Below are positions 34,920-46,396 of a DNA stretch of 64,000 nucleotides, one piece after another. Source of the stretch: Sophora flavescens (taxonomy: Eukaryota; Streptophyta; Magnoliopsida; Fabales; Fabaceae); NCBI GenBank assembly GCA_030762895.1, contig CM061062.1, forward strand, positions 1,263,001 to 1,327,000. Reading direction: 5' to 3'. Each line of letters begins with the position of its first letter. Position 1 is the stretch's first letter. Position numbers and translations under genes: made by a program. The notes beneath the pieces are model-generated. The model did no database searches. It was not told the DNA's origin and saw only the letters and a list, made by a program, of their open reading frames with translations.

Positions 34920-36097
34920 TGTTGGATATAAATTATCAGAATTCCTGATTTTTTTGTTAGATAGGTGGAGGCGAGCTTGTGAAATTGTGAAGAAATGATC
35001 AAGTCCAAAAGTTGACAAGATTTATAGTTAGTCGACAGATGGATTGGTGTCAGAAAATGGATGTCGAATTTAAGATTTAGAGAAGCGCCTAAGTAAAAAT
35101 TCGACATACAATTATCAAGTTGACGTGACAGACAACACAACCGTCAAAGACAATAAGTTGACACAGAGTAGTTCAAGAAAATGAGCAGTTTAAAGAAGTT
35201 GTGGTTGAAATAATTTAAGTTTCGAATGTAGAAAATTGCTACAACACGTGGCAGGTAGTGAAGTAGGAAGTTAACATTAGGAGGTTCTTTTATTTTGCCT
35301 ATATATAGTAGTTCACGCAATGTAATAGAGGTTGGAAACTTGAAACATCCTACACGTCTCGATCACACAGCAGACTGACGGATTAACTCAAGTACTCCTT
35401 CCACCCCTTTGTCAAATTTTAATTCAATTTCAATTCAAGTCTTTTCAATGTCTGTTCTAGATTCACAGTGTTCTGACGTTTATCCTTTTCATGTTCTTTA
35501 TTTTTATTGCCATTAACTCAAGATGGTGGATCCAATTTAAAGTTCTTTACTCAAATACTGTTTTCGTCAACTTCTAGTGTTTCTTTAATTGCTTTGCAAA
35601 CTTCTTTCACTTAGCATTTCTTTAATCAATTTGTACTCTTAATAATGTTTACATATTTTATTTGAAGTTTTCCTTGAAAATTTACAAGTTATTACTCATT
35701 TTGTCTGTTTTATACTTCAGTTGACAAACATTTTCACTACACGTTTTTAACTTAAATTGATGTTTCTTTATTCTTTTCATTGTTACTTTACCAGAAAACT
35801 TGTCTATTTTAACTTATCTTTTACTTGTCATTTTAGAAATAATTTAATGCTTTCTTTTAATTTCCTATTTATTGCATTTATAGTTTAGTTTATTTCTTGT
35901 CAATTTCTTATATAAGTAGATGAAAGTCATTGTCATATACTCATAATTTGATTTTGTCATATTTGTATTGTGGCAGACATCTTTGTAGAAAACCACTGAC
36001 AAAGAGATTACCACATAACTCATAGAGATCCCACAATTTCCTGATCTTTTATTATTTGTTTCATCGGATTTGGACACTACCAAAAAACCGAGTTCCA
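34920..36097 (+). repeat. Tat element 3' LTR
   Basis: An intact 1,178-bp copy from TGTTGGATATA to GTTCCA, followed by the target duplication CCTGG. It retains the CCTATATATAG TATA-like box (35298-35308; 5' LTR counterpart at 3788-3798). Confidence 0.9.
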
Positions 36098-36369
36098 CCT
36101 GGTCCTTGAAATTATTGAAATTCCAAACGCATCCATGAATGATAAGTTAGTATCAATTTGGTCCCTCATTTTACTCACTTAATATCAATTAAGCGCTGAC
36201 TTTGCCAACTTAAAATCAACTTAGTCTATACGATTTTCAACAGAGGGACTAATTTGATTACCGTTTTACAACTTCATGGACTCATTTGAAATTTCGATAA
36301 TTTCAAAGACCGGATTGATACTACTTCACAATTTCAAGGACCAAATAGGATGTTTACTCTTTGATTTTT

Positions 36370-36906
36370 TGAATGAATTTAAAGATGTCCTTTGAGAAAA
36401 AGGTAATAAGTTTTGAATGACTCAAATATAAATACGGTTGCAAGTAATAAAGTTAATGAAAAATTGGATATTATACTCAGGAATCAATGGTCAAATATAA
36501 ATTGACAAACTTAATTATTATTTAAATGAATAATTTGGTTTAAAGGGAACTCAAATATAATTAACAAAACAATCAAAGAAACAAAAACAAATTTTTGGAA
36601 ATTTTACCTTTAACAAACACTTCACAAGTAAAAGGGTTGAAAGTCAATTAGATAAAATAGTTAGAGTTAACTTTCATTTGATTTCACTTGCTTGCAATTC
36701 AACTGCGATTAAAGCATGTTATTACTCATATTTTATTACCGAATTCACTTAATCATTCAAATCCTAACTCCTTAGTTAATGAACCTTAATTCCTTAGGTG
36801 ATTCGAAGAAGCAAAAATCATTAAGACTAAAGAATCCAAAAGAGTAACAAGAAATTCAATGACTATTCTTAGACTAAAAAATTGCAATTAATGCTCATAA
36901 TCTTAA
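36370..36906. other. Intergenic DNA between two MITEs
   Basis: AT-rich, with no gene, domain or repeat end recognised. Confidence 0.4.
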
Positions 36907-36914
36907 GGTACAAT

Positions 36915-37513
36915 TAGGGATGGGAATAGGCTAGGCCGAGCTAGGCCTTGATAAGTCTGGGCCTGACCTGTGTTCCAATCTCGAGACCTGAGCCTGGCTT
37001 ATGGCTTGATATAGGCAAATTTTTAAGGCCTGAGTCTAAGCTACTTTAAAGTCTGGCCTGGCCTGAAAGCCTACTTAAAAGCCTATTTATCAACCAGACC
37101 TTTAAATATGTCTCCACCTATAAATAGGTCATAGGCTTTCACTTGTAACTAGGCTCGTAGGCCTCGAATGATAAAGAAGTTGGTAGACCTATACTAATAA
37201 ATATGTCATCAAACGTTCAAATATAAATAGGCAAGTAGGTCGCTACATGACCAATAGGCTTTTACTTTCAAATATTATAATGTAAATAATATATTATAGT
37301 ATTATAATATATTATATTATAGTATGTGTGTGTGTGTGTGTTAAATAGCCTAATAGGCTTTTTTTATAGCCTTAAGCCTAGTTTCTTTAGCTATTTATGC
37401 TTTTTTAAAAGCCTTGACCTGACCTTTTTACTAAATAGGCTAGGCCAAGTTGGGCCTTAAATAGGCTAGGTCGTAGGTCCCCCGACGAGTGGCCTGGCCT
37501 ATTCCCACCCCTA
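36915..37513. mobile_element. hAT-type MITE (599 bp)
   Basis: The left end TAGGGATGGGAATAGG and the reverse complement of the right end TAGGGGTGGGAATAGG form terminal inverted repeats. The flanks GGTACAAT (36907-36914 and 37514-37521) are a perfect 8-bp target duplication, the hAT signature. The interior is rich in AGGCCT-like words and contains a (TG)n run at 37325-37341. No transposase frame is present. Confidence 0.88.
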
Positions 37514-37521
37514 GGTACAAT

Positions 37522-37682
37522 CATACATTAAATTTACATTTGCATGCATAATCCTAAAATCATTACAAAGATGATCAAACTCTAAAAAACATTAAGAACT
37601 GAGATCAAAATTACAACCAATTTGATCCTTGAAAAAGACCACATGCCCCAATTTGATCCTTAAAAAAAACTAAGCAAATAGT
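37522..37682. other. Intergenic DNA with a TTTGATCCTT doublet
   Basis: AATTTGATCCTT occurs twice (about 37617 and 37650). No gene is seen. Confidence 0.3.
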
Positions 37683-37692
37683 GCCTCAAAAG

Positions 37693-38659
37693 GGTGACTT
37701 CTACCATGCACAACATTGATAAGTGGTGAACGGTGCACAAGTTCTATTTTTAATCCAAGGCTTTGGATTGCAAAGGCTCATGAGATCTAAAAATACTTTT
37801 TTTACACCTAATTTCCTCTCCCAGGCAACAACCTCTCCATCAAAGTCGAACCCCTCCTCCACTGCTTCGCCGTCTCCATCGCCCCTGCGGCCACTGCCAC
37901 CAGTGCAGATCTTCCATCACAGGTCCAACCGTCCAAGCCGTCATCACAAGTCCACCATCCCCGAGCACAATCGCAACCCTGTTCCCTTAGATCTAGGCGA
38001 CGGTTCCCTCAGATCGACACTCTTCTCCCTCCAGGCCTTCCAGTTCCCTCAGATATAGGCCCGATGACATTGTAGTGGAGCGGCAATGGGCAGGGAATCC
38101 CTGTAGTTGGATAGAGGAAGGGTGACTGGGACATGCGTTCATGGTGGTTTGGTATATGTTCCCTCAGATCTAGGCCCGATGACGTCCGGTGGTTGCTTGT
38201 TCGAGTCTTGCTGATGGTGGTGGAAGGGAGATAGAGGATGGTGGATATCCTCCGGCCAATGATAGAAGCTTGAGAGGTGGTGGTGGTGGTGGTTGAGGGT
38301 GAGGGTTAGAGGAAGGGGGTGAAGAGGAGAGAGAGGTGGTTGGGTACCTTCACATATTCGTCACCGGTTATTAACTCCATCACTACTCTGTCTCTTAGGC
38401 TTCCAAAGATTACAGAGACGGCGGCGGCGACGGAGGGTCATCGGAGGCGACGGCATGTGGTGGTGAGGGAGCTCACTGTTGTAGTATCGGGTGTGGGGAT
38501 TTAGAGATTTTGGGTATTTTTTCTTTTCTTTTTTTTAAATGTTGAAATGATTTGGGGTAGAGGATTTAGATTAAAATCTGTACACCTGCGGAATCCAACG
38601 GTTGTATAAACTTGTGCACCGTACACCACCTATCAAGGTTGTGCACGGTAGAACTCGCC
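37693..38659. mobile_element. Pack-MULE-like element (967 bp) with GC-rich gene-like filler
   Basis: Terminal inverted repeats of roughly 50-60 bp are visible. The left end begins GGTGACTTCTACCATGCAC, and the reverse complement of the right end begins GGCGAGTTCTACCGTGCAC. Flanks are GCCTCAAAAG (37683-37692 and 38660-38669), a perfect 10-bp target duplication of Mutator size. The interior is much more GC-rich than the surroundings, with CCGTCTCCATCGCCCC-like and GGCGGCGGCGACGG stretches that look like exon sequence. It has no transposase. Mutator-like elements that carry host gene fragments are called Pack-MULEs; that identity is inferred. Confidence 0.75.
37723..38058 (+). pseudogene. Gene-like fragment in the Pack-MULE-like element
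   Basis: An open frame of 111 codons, Ser/Pro-rich, with PLDLGDGSLRSTLFSLQAF near the end. It starts inside the left inverted repeat, so the first residues are transposon sequence. No family was recognised. A second GC-rich stretch (38380-38500) has short frames on the same strand. Whether it is transcribed is unknown. Confidence 0.4.
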
Positions 38660-38669
38660 GCCTCAAAAG

Positions 38670-40030
38670 TGCAACCGTGGAACACATTAATCCTTTCGTT
38701 ATCTAAAGTTTGTCTGGCTTTAAGAGTTATACCTATGTGATATTGATATGGCACTTTATTTGCTTAGAGGAGTGATAGTTTGACACAAAAGTATACATCA
38801 AATATAAGGACACCATATTTGATGTGATATTTTGAACTAATGGGTTATAAAAGGAGTAAGAGAAAATAATAGACAAATTTTGTACTGTATAAATGTATGG
38901 TGTTGGACACCAAAACTGTGTCCAAGTATCATTAGTGATTTGCTTATACATGTGAATGTGTGTACCAACTCCAAATAAGCAAAACTGTGTTTTTGGCTGA
39001 GGGGCGTCACCAATTGTAATGGGTTGTTGCTTGAGTTTTTGTCTCTTGATGAGGGCTTAATTGTATGTGTCATCACAAGGATTTATGGCTTTCCTTTACA
39101 TACTAATTTTTTTGGGGCTATGTAATTTCATTAAAATTTAGGTACAATAACTTCTAGAATCTAGCTTATGTCGACGTTAGCAATTTAGACGTTATTACCT
39201 TAAAGGGTGGCATTATAACTAGTTAGAAATGTTAATTAAGGATGAAATTGACATGGAAAAGATTAAGGCCTAAATGGAGAATGGGGGGAATCAAACGCCC
39301 ACTTTAATTAAACACCAAAGCTCCCCGAGGAAAGGTGCCACTAGGTTTTAATAAAACTCTAGTCTTTGATTAATTATAAATTCTAAGCTGTTATGACTTT
39401 TTTCCCTGTCAAAATTAGAATAGATCGTTATATAAACTCACTAGATCTATAATATTGGTAGGTAATATTTAAATTCCACTATAAATCATTATTGAGGTTG
39501 GTGGTATTCCCTGATCTTATAAGATACGTGCATTCCCCAATCTAAGCTTTTGCTTACCAAAAAAGGAAAAAAAGAATAGATCGATATATCGAAAACATAA
39601 TTAAAGTAAAATATAATAATAGCTGATAAAGTTAAGAGTAACTGAGTAACACCATTTTAAAGTGATTTTTTTTAAATGAAAAATTAAAACATAATTTGAT
39701 AAATCATATCGCGATATTAACCTAGCTATAAATGATAGAAAGATAAATATATGGTTACTTTCTTATTTTAAAGATAAGCTCTTAATATTCCATAAAAAAA
39801 AAAAACTCTTGATAGAGGATTTTTTTTATTGATTTTTCAATATCCTCTCACTCGATAGATGAAAGATTATCCTTCTAGTGTATTATCAGACACTTGAGTG
39901 GGGACCTCTCTCAATAGTATTTTTTCATATACATGAATTAAGGGATCGAACCTAGGACTATATGCTTAAGGGACTCAAATTCTTCTACTTGGACCAACAC
40001 ATTAATTAATTGAGAAAAATTTTCCTCTAA
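38670..40030. other. AT-rich intergenic DNA
   Basis: No supportable gene. The open frames around 38566-39076 on the minus strand overlap one another and show no domain. Confidence 0.4.
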
Positions 40031-40215
40031 GAGATTAAAAATTATTCTCCCCTATGTTGTAACTCCTAATCAGAGTAGCTTCGTAGCTGGAAGATCTACG
40101 GTAGACAACATTCTGATAATGCAAGAGGCCATCCACTCTCTAAATCAACTAAAAGGAAATAAAGGCTTTATGATTATTAAATTAGATTAAGAAAAAGCAT
40201 AGATTGGAATGGATT
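40030..40215 (+). pseudogene. LINE (L1-type) reverse-transcriptase fragment
   Basis: A short plus-strand stretch reads RLKIILPYVVTPNQSSFVAG, then RSTVDNILIMQEAIHSLNQ, then KGNKGFMIIKLD. It matches the fingers/palm segment of plant LINE reverse transcriptases. Stops follow at LD and shortly after. Only about 60 residues remain. Confidence 0.8.
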
Positions 40216-40735
40216 TTTGTCATGAAGTCCCTTGAGTTGCTTAATTTTTCAGCTTCTATTATAAACTTTGACTGAACATTGCTTGGTTTGTGATTACATT
40301 TCAGATTTGAATCTCATTTTTGAGTAGCTAGTATTGTTTTTTAGATGATTAACTTTTGTTAATCAAATCATACCCACTTTGAGTCGCAAATAATCTTAAT
40401 ATTTCATAGCAATAGTAATTGTTGGGAAAAACCAGATAAAACTTTTAGCAGCAATAAAAAATCTGGTCAATAAGCTTAGAAGATAATTCTAAAATCATAT
40501 TTACTATTTAGTGGTTATTAAAATTGCAACTAAATGTCATGATAATTGCCACTATAACTTTTGACTTTTAGCGACAATTATTTGGGCTTATACCAGCATT
40601 TTCTACAATTGTCGGAAAAGCTTTTAGCGACACTGGATACGTCGGCAAATTAATAATTGCCGGTAAAGATTTTGGCGGCCATTATTATTACTGCTAAAAG
40701 TCATAATAATTGTCGTTAAAAGTGCATTTTGTTGT
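40216..40735. other. Degenerate repeat with TTAGCGACAATTAT-like words
   Basis: Words such as TTTTAGCGACAATTA, TTTTAGCGACACTGG and TAATTGTCGTTAAAA occur in both orientations from about 40550 to 40725. This looks like the subterminal repeats of a CACTA-type DNA transposon, but no end was found. The minus-strand chromovirus derivative is inserted at 40736. Confidence 0.35.
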
Positions 40736-40914
40736 TGCGACACCCCTTCTTGGGTCATCACATAATTACCCAAATGTGGAAAATAAAATTATACTTCGTT
40801 GGTTACTTTCGAAAAATAATCTTTTTTAACACTTTTCTTAATACAGAAATAGCGGTAAAAAATTTTCTTTTCTTCGACATACATAACCCTGTCACAAATA
40901 TAACCGTATAAGCG

Positions 40915-40918
<4 letters not shown>

Positions 40919-40978
<60 letters not shown>
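40919..40978. repeat. (TA)n microsatellite in the LTR
   Basis: About 29 TA units. The same place in the other LTR (46567-46582) has only about 8 units, so it changed length after insertion. Confidence 0.9.
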
Positions 40979-40981
<3 letters not shown>

Positions 40982-41629
40982 CATCATACAACTATACTAC
41001 ATCATATTATTTTCACATCTAGACCTTAATCCATATAGGTCCTTTAGGGAAAGAAACAACATAAGATATCATTATACATTATTGAAAACATAAGACTCCT
41101 TACTTGAAAAGTATGGCTCTCCAAAGCCAGACATAAAAATTATAAACCAATCTAATGCCCTAGTAGAGCTGGTCACTCTATACGATATCCACTAAAAAGA
41201 CTCCAGAGGTCATTCTTAGAATCCACGGTCGCTTTAAAGGTCAGGCCTAAAGATCCTCGAAAGCACCAGGGGCATCTCTAGGTCCACCTATACTCAAATA
41301 GAATATATTCCACAAGTAGAGAAACCAACAAGAAATATGCTAGAGTGAGAAACCAATATATGGATTTAACTCGACAACTACATGCTCAACACAACAGAAA
41401 ACACATACACATATTCATGTTATACCAACATAAGCATTCATATCAAAGCAAATAGTTTATCAATGGGTTTCACACCCCAAACGACATCATTTGAAAAACT
41501 ATGCATGAACACTTCATATACATCATCTAAATTCGCACTCAATCTCTGTAGCTTCCAACACCAAATAAATGAGTTGATCAGGCTCGATTGCCAAATAGGG
41601 CATGCCTTCTTGAATACCTTTCCATTAAG

Positions 41630-41945
41630 ATATCCAGGTTCGCCTTCTGGATTACCTTGTCTACTAAGATACCCAGATTCGCCTTCGCCTTCTTGAATAA
41701 CATACCCTTTAAGCTATCCAGATTCGACTTCTTGAATACCTTATCTACTAAGATACCCAAATCCGTCTTCGCCTTCGCCTTCTTTAATACCTTACCCTTT
41801 AAACTATTCAGATTCGACTTCTTGAATACCTTATCTACTAAGATACCGAGATCCACCTTCGCCTTCACCTTTGCCTTCACCTTCTTGAATACCGTACCCT
41901 TTAAGCTATTCAGATTCGTCTTCTGAAATATCTTCTCTCTTAAGA
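41630..41945. repeat. LTR minisatellite, unit about 90 bp (left copy)
   Basis: Each unit has two related 39-bp halves (TTCTTGAATACCTTATCTAC and TTCTTGAATACCTTACCCTT) with TTCGCC triplets between them. Units are multiples of three, so open frames run through on both strands. Confidence 0.85.
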
Positions 41946-44512
41946 TATCCAGATTCACGCCCTAGACATGTCTACCAAGGAAATGCATGTAAAACCTTTT
42001 GTTTCTAACACCTTAATTAGGATACCAAATCCAAAGAACACTATGTTCATAATGCCTTAAGAATACTAGCACACCATTTTTCGTTTAACACAAAAACTGC
42101 AAAACTTGTCCAAGTCATTGAGTAAAACTCGTTTACAGAAAACCATTCAAACCTAATTGAAAATCTCTTTAAAAAATCATCATGTTTCTAATAAATCTTT
42201 TTCTGAAAACTTTACTTTTCAAGAAGAGATTCACATGGATGGACTAAATCTTGGTTCAAAATAAAACTGCCACGTTAGAATTTCTAGCCGTAAATACTTT
42301 TCCGAATTGCCGTCATCTAGCACTTTTAAAATCCTTTAAGTCAAAACTTGATCTTTTCCACTTAAATAATTTTCTAAAATCATCATTAAGTTATTTTCGA
42401 AAATAAATTTCATAAAATAACTTTTTAAAATATATTGGATTTATCCACATAAAAATTAACAGTACAAAAAAAATTTCACGGTTATGTCCTCACCGTAACT
42501 CATAGTCCACTCTTATACCGATAAATCATTAAAATAATAATATTTTCAACTTTTTTCTCATTTTCAACCAACCAAAAACCTAAGTAATATTATATTACTA
42601 TTTCTCATCAATTAAAACTCATTATCCCGTAAAAACTTTTTAACACCTTAAATCTCATTATTAACTAAGCACTGACCACTATCAGACTCTTTAATCCACA
42701 AACAACATCAACAATCATCAACAAATTATAGCAATTAACCTAGGCAGATCATGCATCACAACATCATAATATATAACTACAGATAAACAATTTAAATGAA
42801 GATAAACAATCACAGATAAAAATAACACAACTTAAACCAATTCAAAACAGACTAAACCAAACACCACAACCACAGATAAATATACAAACCCACAACAAAT
42901 GGCACGTAGCCATCGGAAAAATCCCTCAGGCAATCCCCTCTTACCTCTTGAAGAATTGAGCTTCCAATTTAAACTTTATCGCGAATCCGGAAGTCGTCAA
43001 CGCACGAACACGATACAACTTTTTATCCTTCAACAATCACAATCATCCAATCAAAAACAAGAAAATAAAATCACATATTACCTATAGGTAAGTCAAGACC
43101 ATGCTAGGGTTTGGTGACTAAAAATTTCTAAAATTACTTAATTCTTTGGATTAATGATCCTTAATACCCAAGACATAGGATTAAATGGTTAATCACAAAG
43201 AATTGAAATCAAATACTCCATATCCTCCCAAATTCAATTTCGGCCTTTAATGAAAACATGATCTAGGGATTTTATTTGAACACAACAACTTGGATTCAAC
43301 ATACATACATACATATTAGAAAGATGATATACAAGATCACTTTCTAAGAAAAATAAACAAAACCTCCTACACCCACACAAGTAGGGTTCGGCCTTGGAGG
43401 GTTAAATGGGAAGGAAAATTTTGTTTGCATCAATCTCTTGGATTATGATAGCAAAGATGATAACTAACTCATAGAAATTGGTTTCATATTTTTAGGATTT
43501 TTCTATGATTTTCTAGAGAATTTCAAATTTTCTAGATCTAGAAATGAAAAGGATGATCAAGGCTTTAAATCATGAAAGTAATTCAAGAACATGATCCTTA
43601 TTGATGATGAGGAACAAATATTGCCTCTTGGAATTGAGATATTGGCAAAGAATCCAACACTTTCTTCACAAAATCAAGCTATGGAAACTTAGAGTTTTAA
43701 TGGCAAAAATGATGAAACTTTAACGAAGATGATGGCTTTTGCCTTTTATAGAAATGGAGCTGGGCTTCTTGAAGGCTTGGGCCGTGTAGGATGAGGGGCA
43801 TTTGTGTCCAAAGCACAAATTTTGAGGGGCAAAATTGTAATCTTGTACAATGGCATTTTGGTGATAAAAATCAACCTTAAGGACATTATAGTAATTTCAC
43901 CTCAAAATTAATCATGACACTTGTGAGTCACCTATATGACTCACCCTTAAGAGTCATTACTTGTCTTCATCCATTGAATGTCGGATTTTGTCTTTGCACG
44001 TCCGTTCTCGACTCCGTCGATTACCCGACCAGGGTTTCTGTCTATTTTTCGATCGAAAATTTTCAAAATAACCAAAATCGTTGGAAATATGTTTTAAACA
44101 TAAACCATTTCGTTACCGAGTCGAAATTAGGTTTTTGGATCATTCTTATTGTCGGTGAAAACACCGACTGTTTTCCGTCTGAACTTTTACCAAAATTCGT
44201 CCGATTAAACATAATATTTCAAATCTTGTTAGAAATTTGGAAAGTAGAATTCCTCACGCACAAAATATAAAAAATCTACAAATTCCGGTTAAATTAGGGT
44301 TTTCTGCCGGTATAAAATTATACTGTCAGTAAAAACGCATATCGGTTTCCGTCTGAGTTTTAAGCCCAAAATTTCACCGTATACTTTTAAAAATAAGTAT
44401 AATATGAATATGACTTTGGTTTTCCCAAAATCATTTTCTAAGTCTTGAAAAAAATATAAACATATTTATATAATTTTCGATATTAGAAAGCAGAAAAACT
44501 CGGGGTGTTACA

Positions 44513-44954
44513 GACTACCCCTCTTAAAAATATTTCGTCCTTGAAATTTCATGACAAGAGGCTAAACAAGATCGAAAGATCCCGAGACCTTGCTTTCACA
44601 AGGAAGTATATAGAAAGATTTTATCGACCTAAAAAGAATATAAGAATGTCCTGTGCATAACAGATTCTCTAATAGGTTCATGAATGTAAAAAATGCATGA
44701 TCGACACACATTTACAAACTCGAATATAATAAAGCTCCTTCTTTCACAAGAATTTTATTAACAACGATTTAAAAGAATAACAGACCGACAAGAATGCATA
44801 CTGGATCACTTCCACCAAAAGTAAAAGTGACTAGATTAAGTCTTATCAAAAACTTCTTTTATTAAGAAAATATCTATCCTGGACAACAACAGGATAGTTC
44901 AAGCAGATGGAATTGACGGTAACCGACCTAGCAGTCGGAGTTGAAACAATCAAA
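44513..44954 (-). other. 3' internal untranslated end of the chromovirus derivative
   Basis: This lies between the gag stop and the 3' LTR (minus-strand reading). The purine-rich tract rc(CTACCCCTCTTAAAAA) directly borders the LTR and is the likely plus-strand primer. No coding sequence. Confidence 0.6.
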
Positions 44955-46212
44955 TCATATATGAATGAAGAAATAAGCAATTACAACAGTTTCACACAAA
45001 CCATCAAAATAAAATAAAATAAAATAAAAAATAAAAAAAATGGGTGTCGCATTCGAATCGTAAAGTATAGATAAGATATTACCATCTATGTCGCAATCAC
45101 CTTCAGCACCGCTCAAAGTGTAAATTCTCCCATTCGCCGTCGGTTTATTTGTCCTGGTGTTGTTGACAGCAGATCTACGGTTTGGTAAATTACAATCCTT
45201 TGCTAAGTGTCCCACTTGATTGCAGTTGTAACACTTAACTCCTTTTATTGGACAGGTATCTGTCATGTGCTTTAGATCTCCACATCGGTAACATCTTCTG
45301 ATTTGGCCTTGATTTTGGTTCTTCAGGCCTCCACTTCCTGATTCAGAATTATTAGGACGATATTGTTGTTGATTCTGGTTATTTCCAGGTGGTCGGAAAT
45401 AAGGCTTCCTCTCCTGGTTCTGATTGTGATTATGGTATTGGTTCTTGGATCGAGAAGGTCCTCTAGCATTCCCTCTATTGTCTCTTCCATTCCGCATCTG
45501 CTCTATCTTTATACTCATCTCGACTAGAGATTGAAAATTTCTGAGTTGCAACGGTAAGACAGATTCTTTAATCTCAAATCTCAGACCTTCCTGAAACTTC
45601 TCACACTTCCAGCTTTCATTTGGTTGTGCTTGAAAGAAACAGAAATATTTGGCAAGCGGCTCGAACTTCGCCGCATACTCCCCAACAATCAGATCTCTCT
45701 GATATAAATGCAGAAATTCTTGTTCTTTCTCAATCTGAACACTCCGGAAAATACTGGTTCAGGAATACGGTTTTAAATACATCCCAAGTAATTTCCTGAT
45801 GATCAGCTTCCAGCAGCTGTCGAGCACCTCTCCACCAGTACTCCGCATCTCCTACCAGTAGAAAAACAGCATAGGTAACCCTAACTTCTGCCGGCATGAC
45901 CCCCAACTCAAAGATTTTCTCCAACTCTTGAATCCATAAATCAATTTTCTCATGATCAGCATCCACACCAAAATGTGAAGGATTTTGGCTTCGAAATGCT
46001 ATCAGAGCCTTGCCTTCCGTTGCTTCGTGTGTCTGAGTAGCCATAGCAGTTGTCTGCATAGTAATAGCTGCCGCAATGTTATCCATTGCTTGTGCAGTAT
46101 GATCCACTCCACCATCATAGTACTCATTTGCATTGCCACGACCACCTAAGGGACCACCTATACGACCCCATCCACGATCGCGTCCACGTCCACCTTCTGG
46201 TGCTAGCTCCAT
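44955..46212 (-). pseudogene. Chromovirus gag with two CCHC zinc knuckles
   Basis: The start is at 46212 (MELAPEGGRGRDRGWGRIGG). The retrotransposon gag domain covers about residues 75-160 (YWWRGARQLLEADHQEITWD). A frameshift lies near 45735, after LNQYFPEC. The remaining gag and the knuckles follow in the next frame from about 45725. Knuckles are CYRCGDLKHMTDTC and CYNCNQVGHLAKDC (about 45295-45195). The frame ends at 44955, shortly after a tract where pol would begin in an autonomous element; pol is deleted. Gag of such elements binds RNA and forms particles. This copy needs one frame repair to read through. Confidence 0.8.
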
Positions 46213-46377
46213 AACTGGCCTATAAAACGAAATCAGTTAGACCGCAACCAGAAAATGAAACGCTTACTTACTTATTAACACACATTACTTCTAAGAAGTA
46301 ATTCAAACAAATCTTAATCAGAGAACACACAACATCAACACAACAGACCTATTCCCCAACATTCCCGAAAGACTCGA

Positions 46378-46392
46378 CCATCTCTGATACCA
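46378..46392 (-). promoter_or_regulatory. Primer-binding site (initiator-Met tRNA type)
   Basis: On the minus strand TGGTATCAGAGA begins four bases after the 5' LTR end. It matches the 3' end complement of initiator-Met tRNA, TGGTATCAGAGC, except for the last base. Confidence 0.8.
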
Positions 46393-46396
46393 CAAT

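Larger units (their letters stand above)
3413..36097 (+). mobile_element. Nested 32.7-kb Ty3/gypsy (Tat lineage) LTR retrotransposon
   Basis: The element is bounded by LTRs starting TGTTGGATATAAA and ending in CA. Both sides carry the target duplication CCTGG (3408-3412 and 36098-36102). It has a primer-binding site, gag, protease, reverse transcriptase, two RNase H-like segments and integrase in gypsy order. The second RNase H after the first is known for the Tat/Ogre clade of plant gypsy elements. An antisense multi-exon PMD gene sits between pol and the 3' LTR. Insertions at 4521-14111, 14602-18100 and about 27270-28870 account for roughly 14.7 kb. The protein-coding parts contain many stops and frameshifts, so the copy is dead. 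Confidence 0.9.
3363..36359. mobile_element. Mutator-like MITE, split by the Tat retrotransposon
   Basis: The left arm (3363-3412) begins GAGTAAATATCCAATTTGG. The reverse complement of the right end (36338-36359) begins GAGTAAACATCCTATTTGG, so the two are terminal inverted repeats. Both ends are flanked by TTTGATTTTT (3353-3362 and 36360-36369). A 9-10 bp target duplication fits the Mutator superfamily. Without the retrotransposon and its target duplication the MITE is about 307 bp. It carries no transposase frame and is non-autonomous. It is the oldest visible layer of the nested stack. Confidence 0.8.
40736..44512 (-). repeat. 3' LTR of the chromovirus derivative
   Basis: It reads TGCGACACCCC at its left edge and GGGGTGTTACA at its right edge (plus strand). 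It matches 46397-50211 throughout, with indels such as a longer (TA)n run here (40919-40978). It contains the minisatellite at 41630-41945. Confidence 0.88.
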
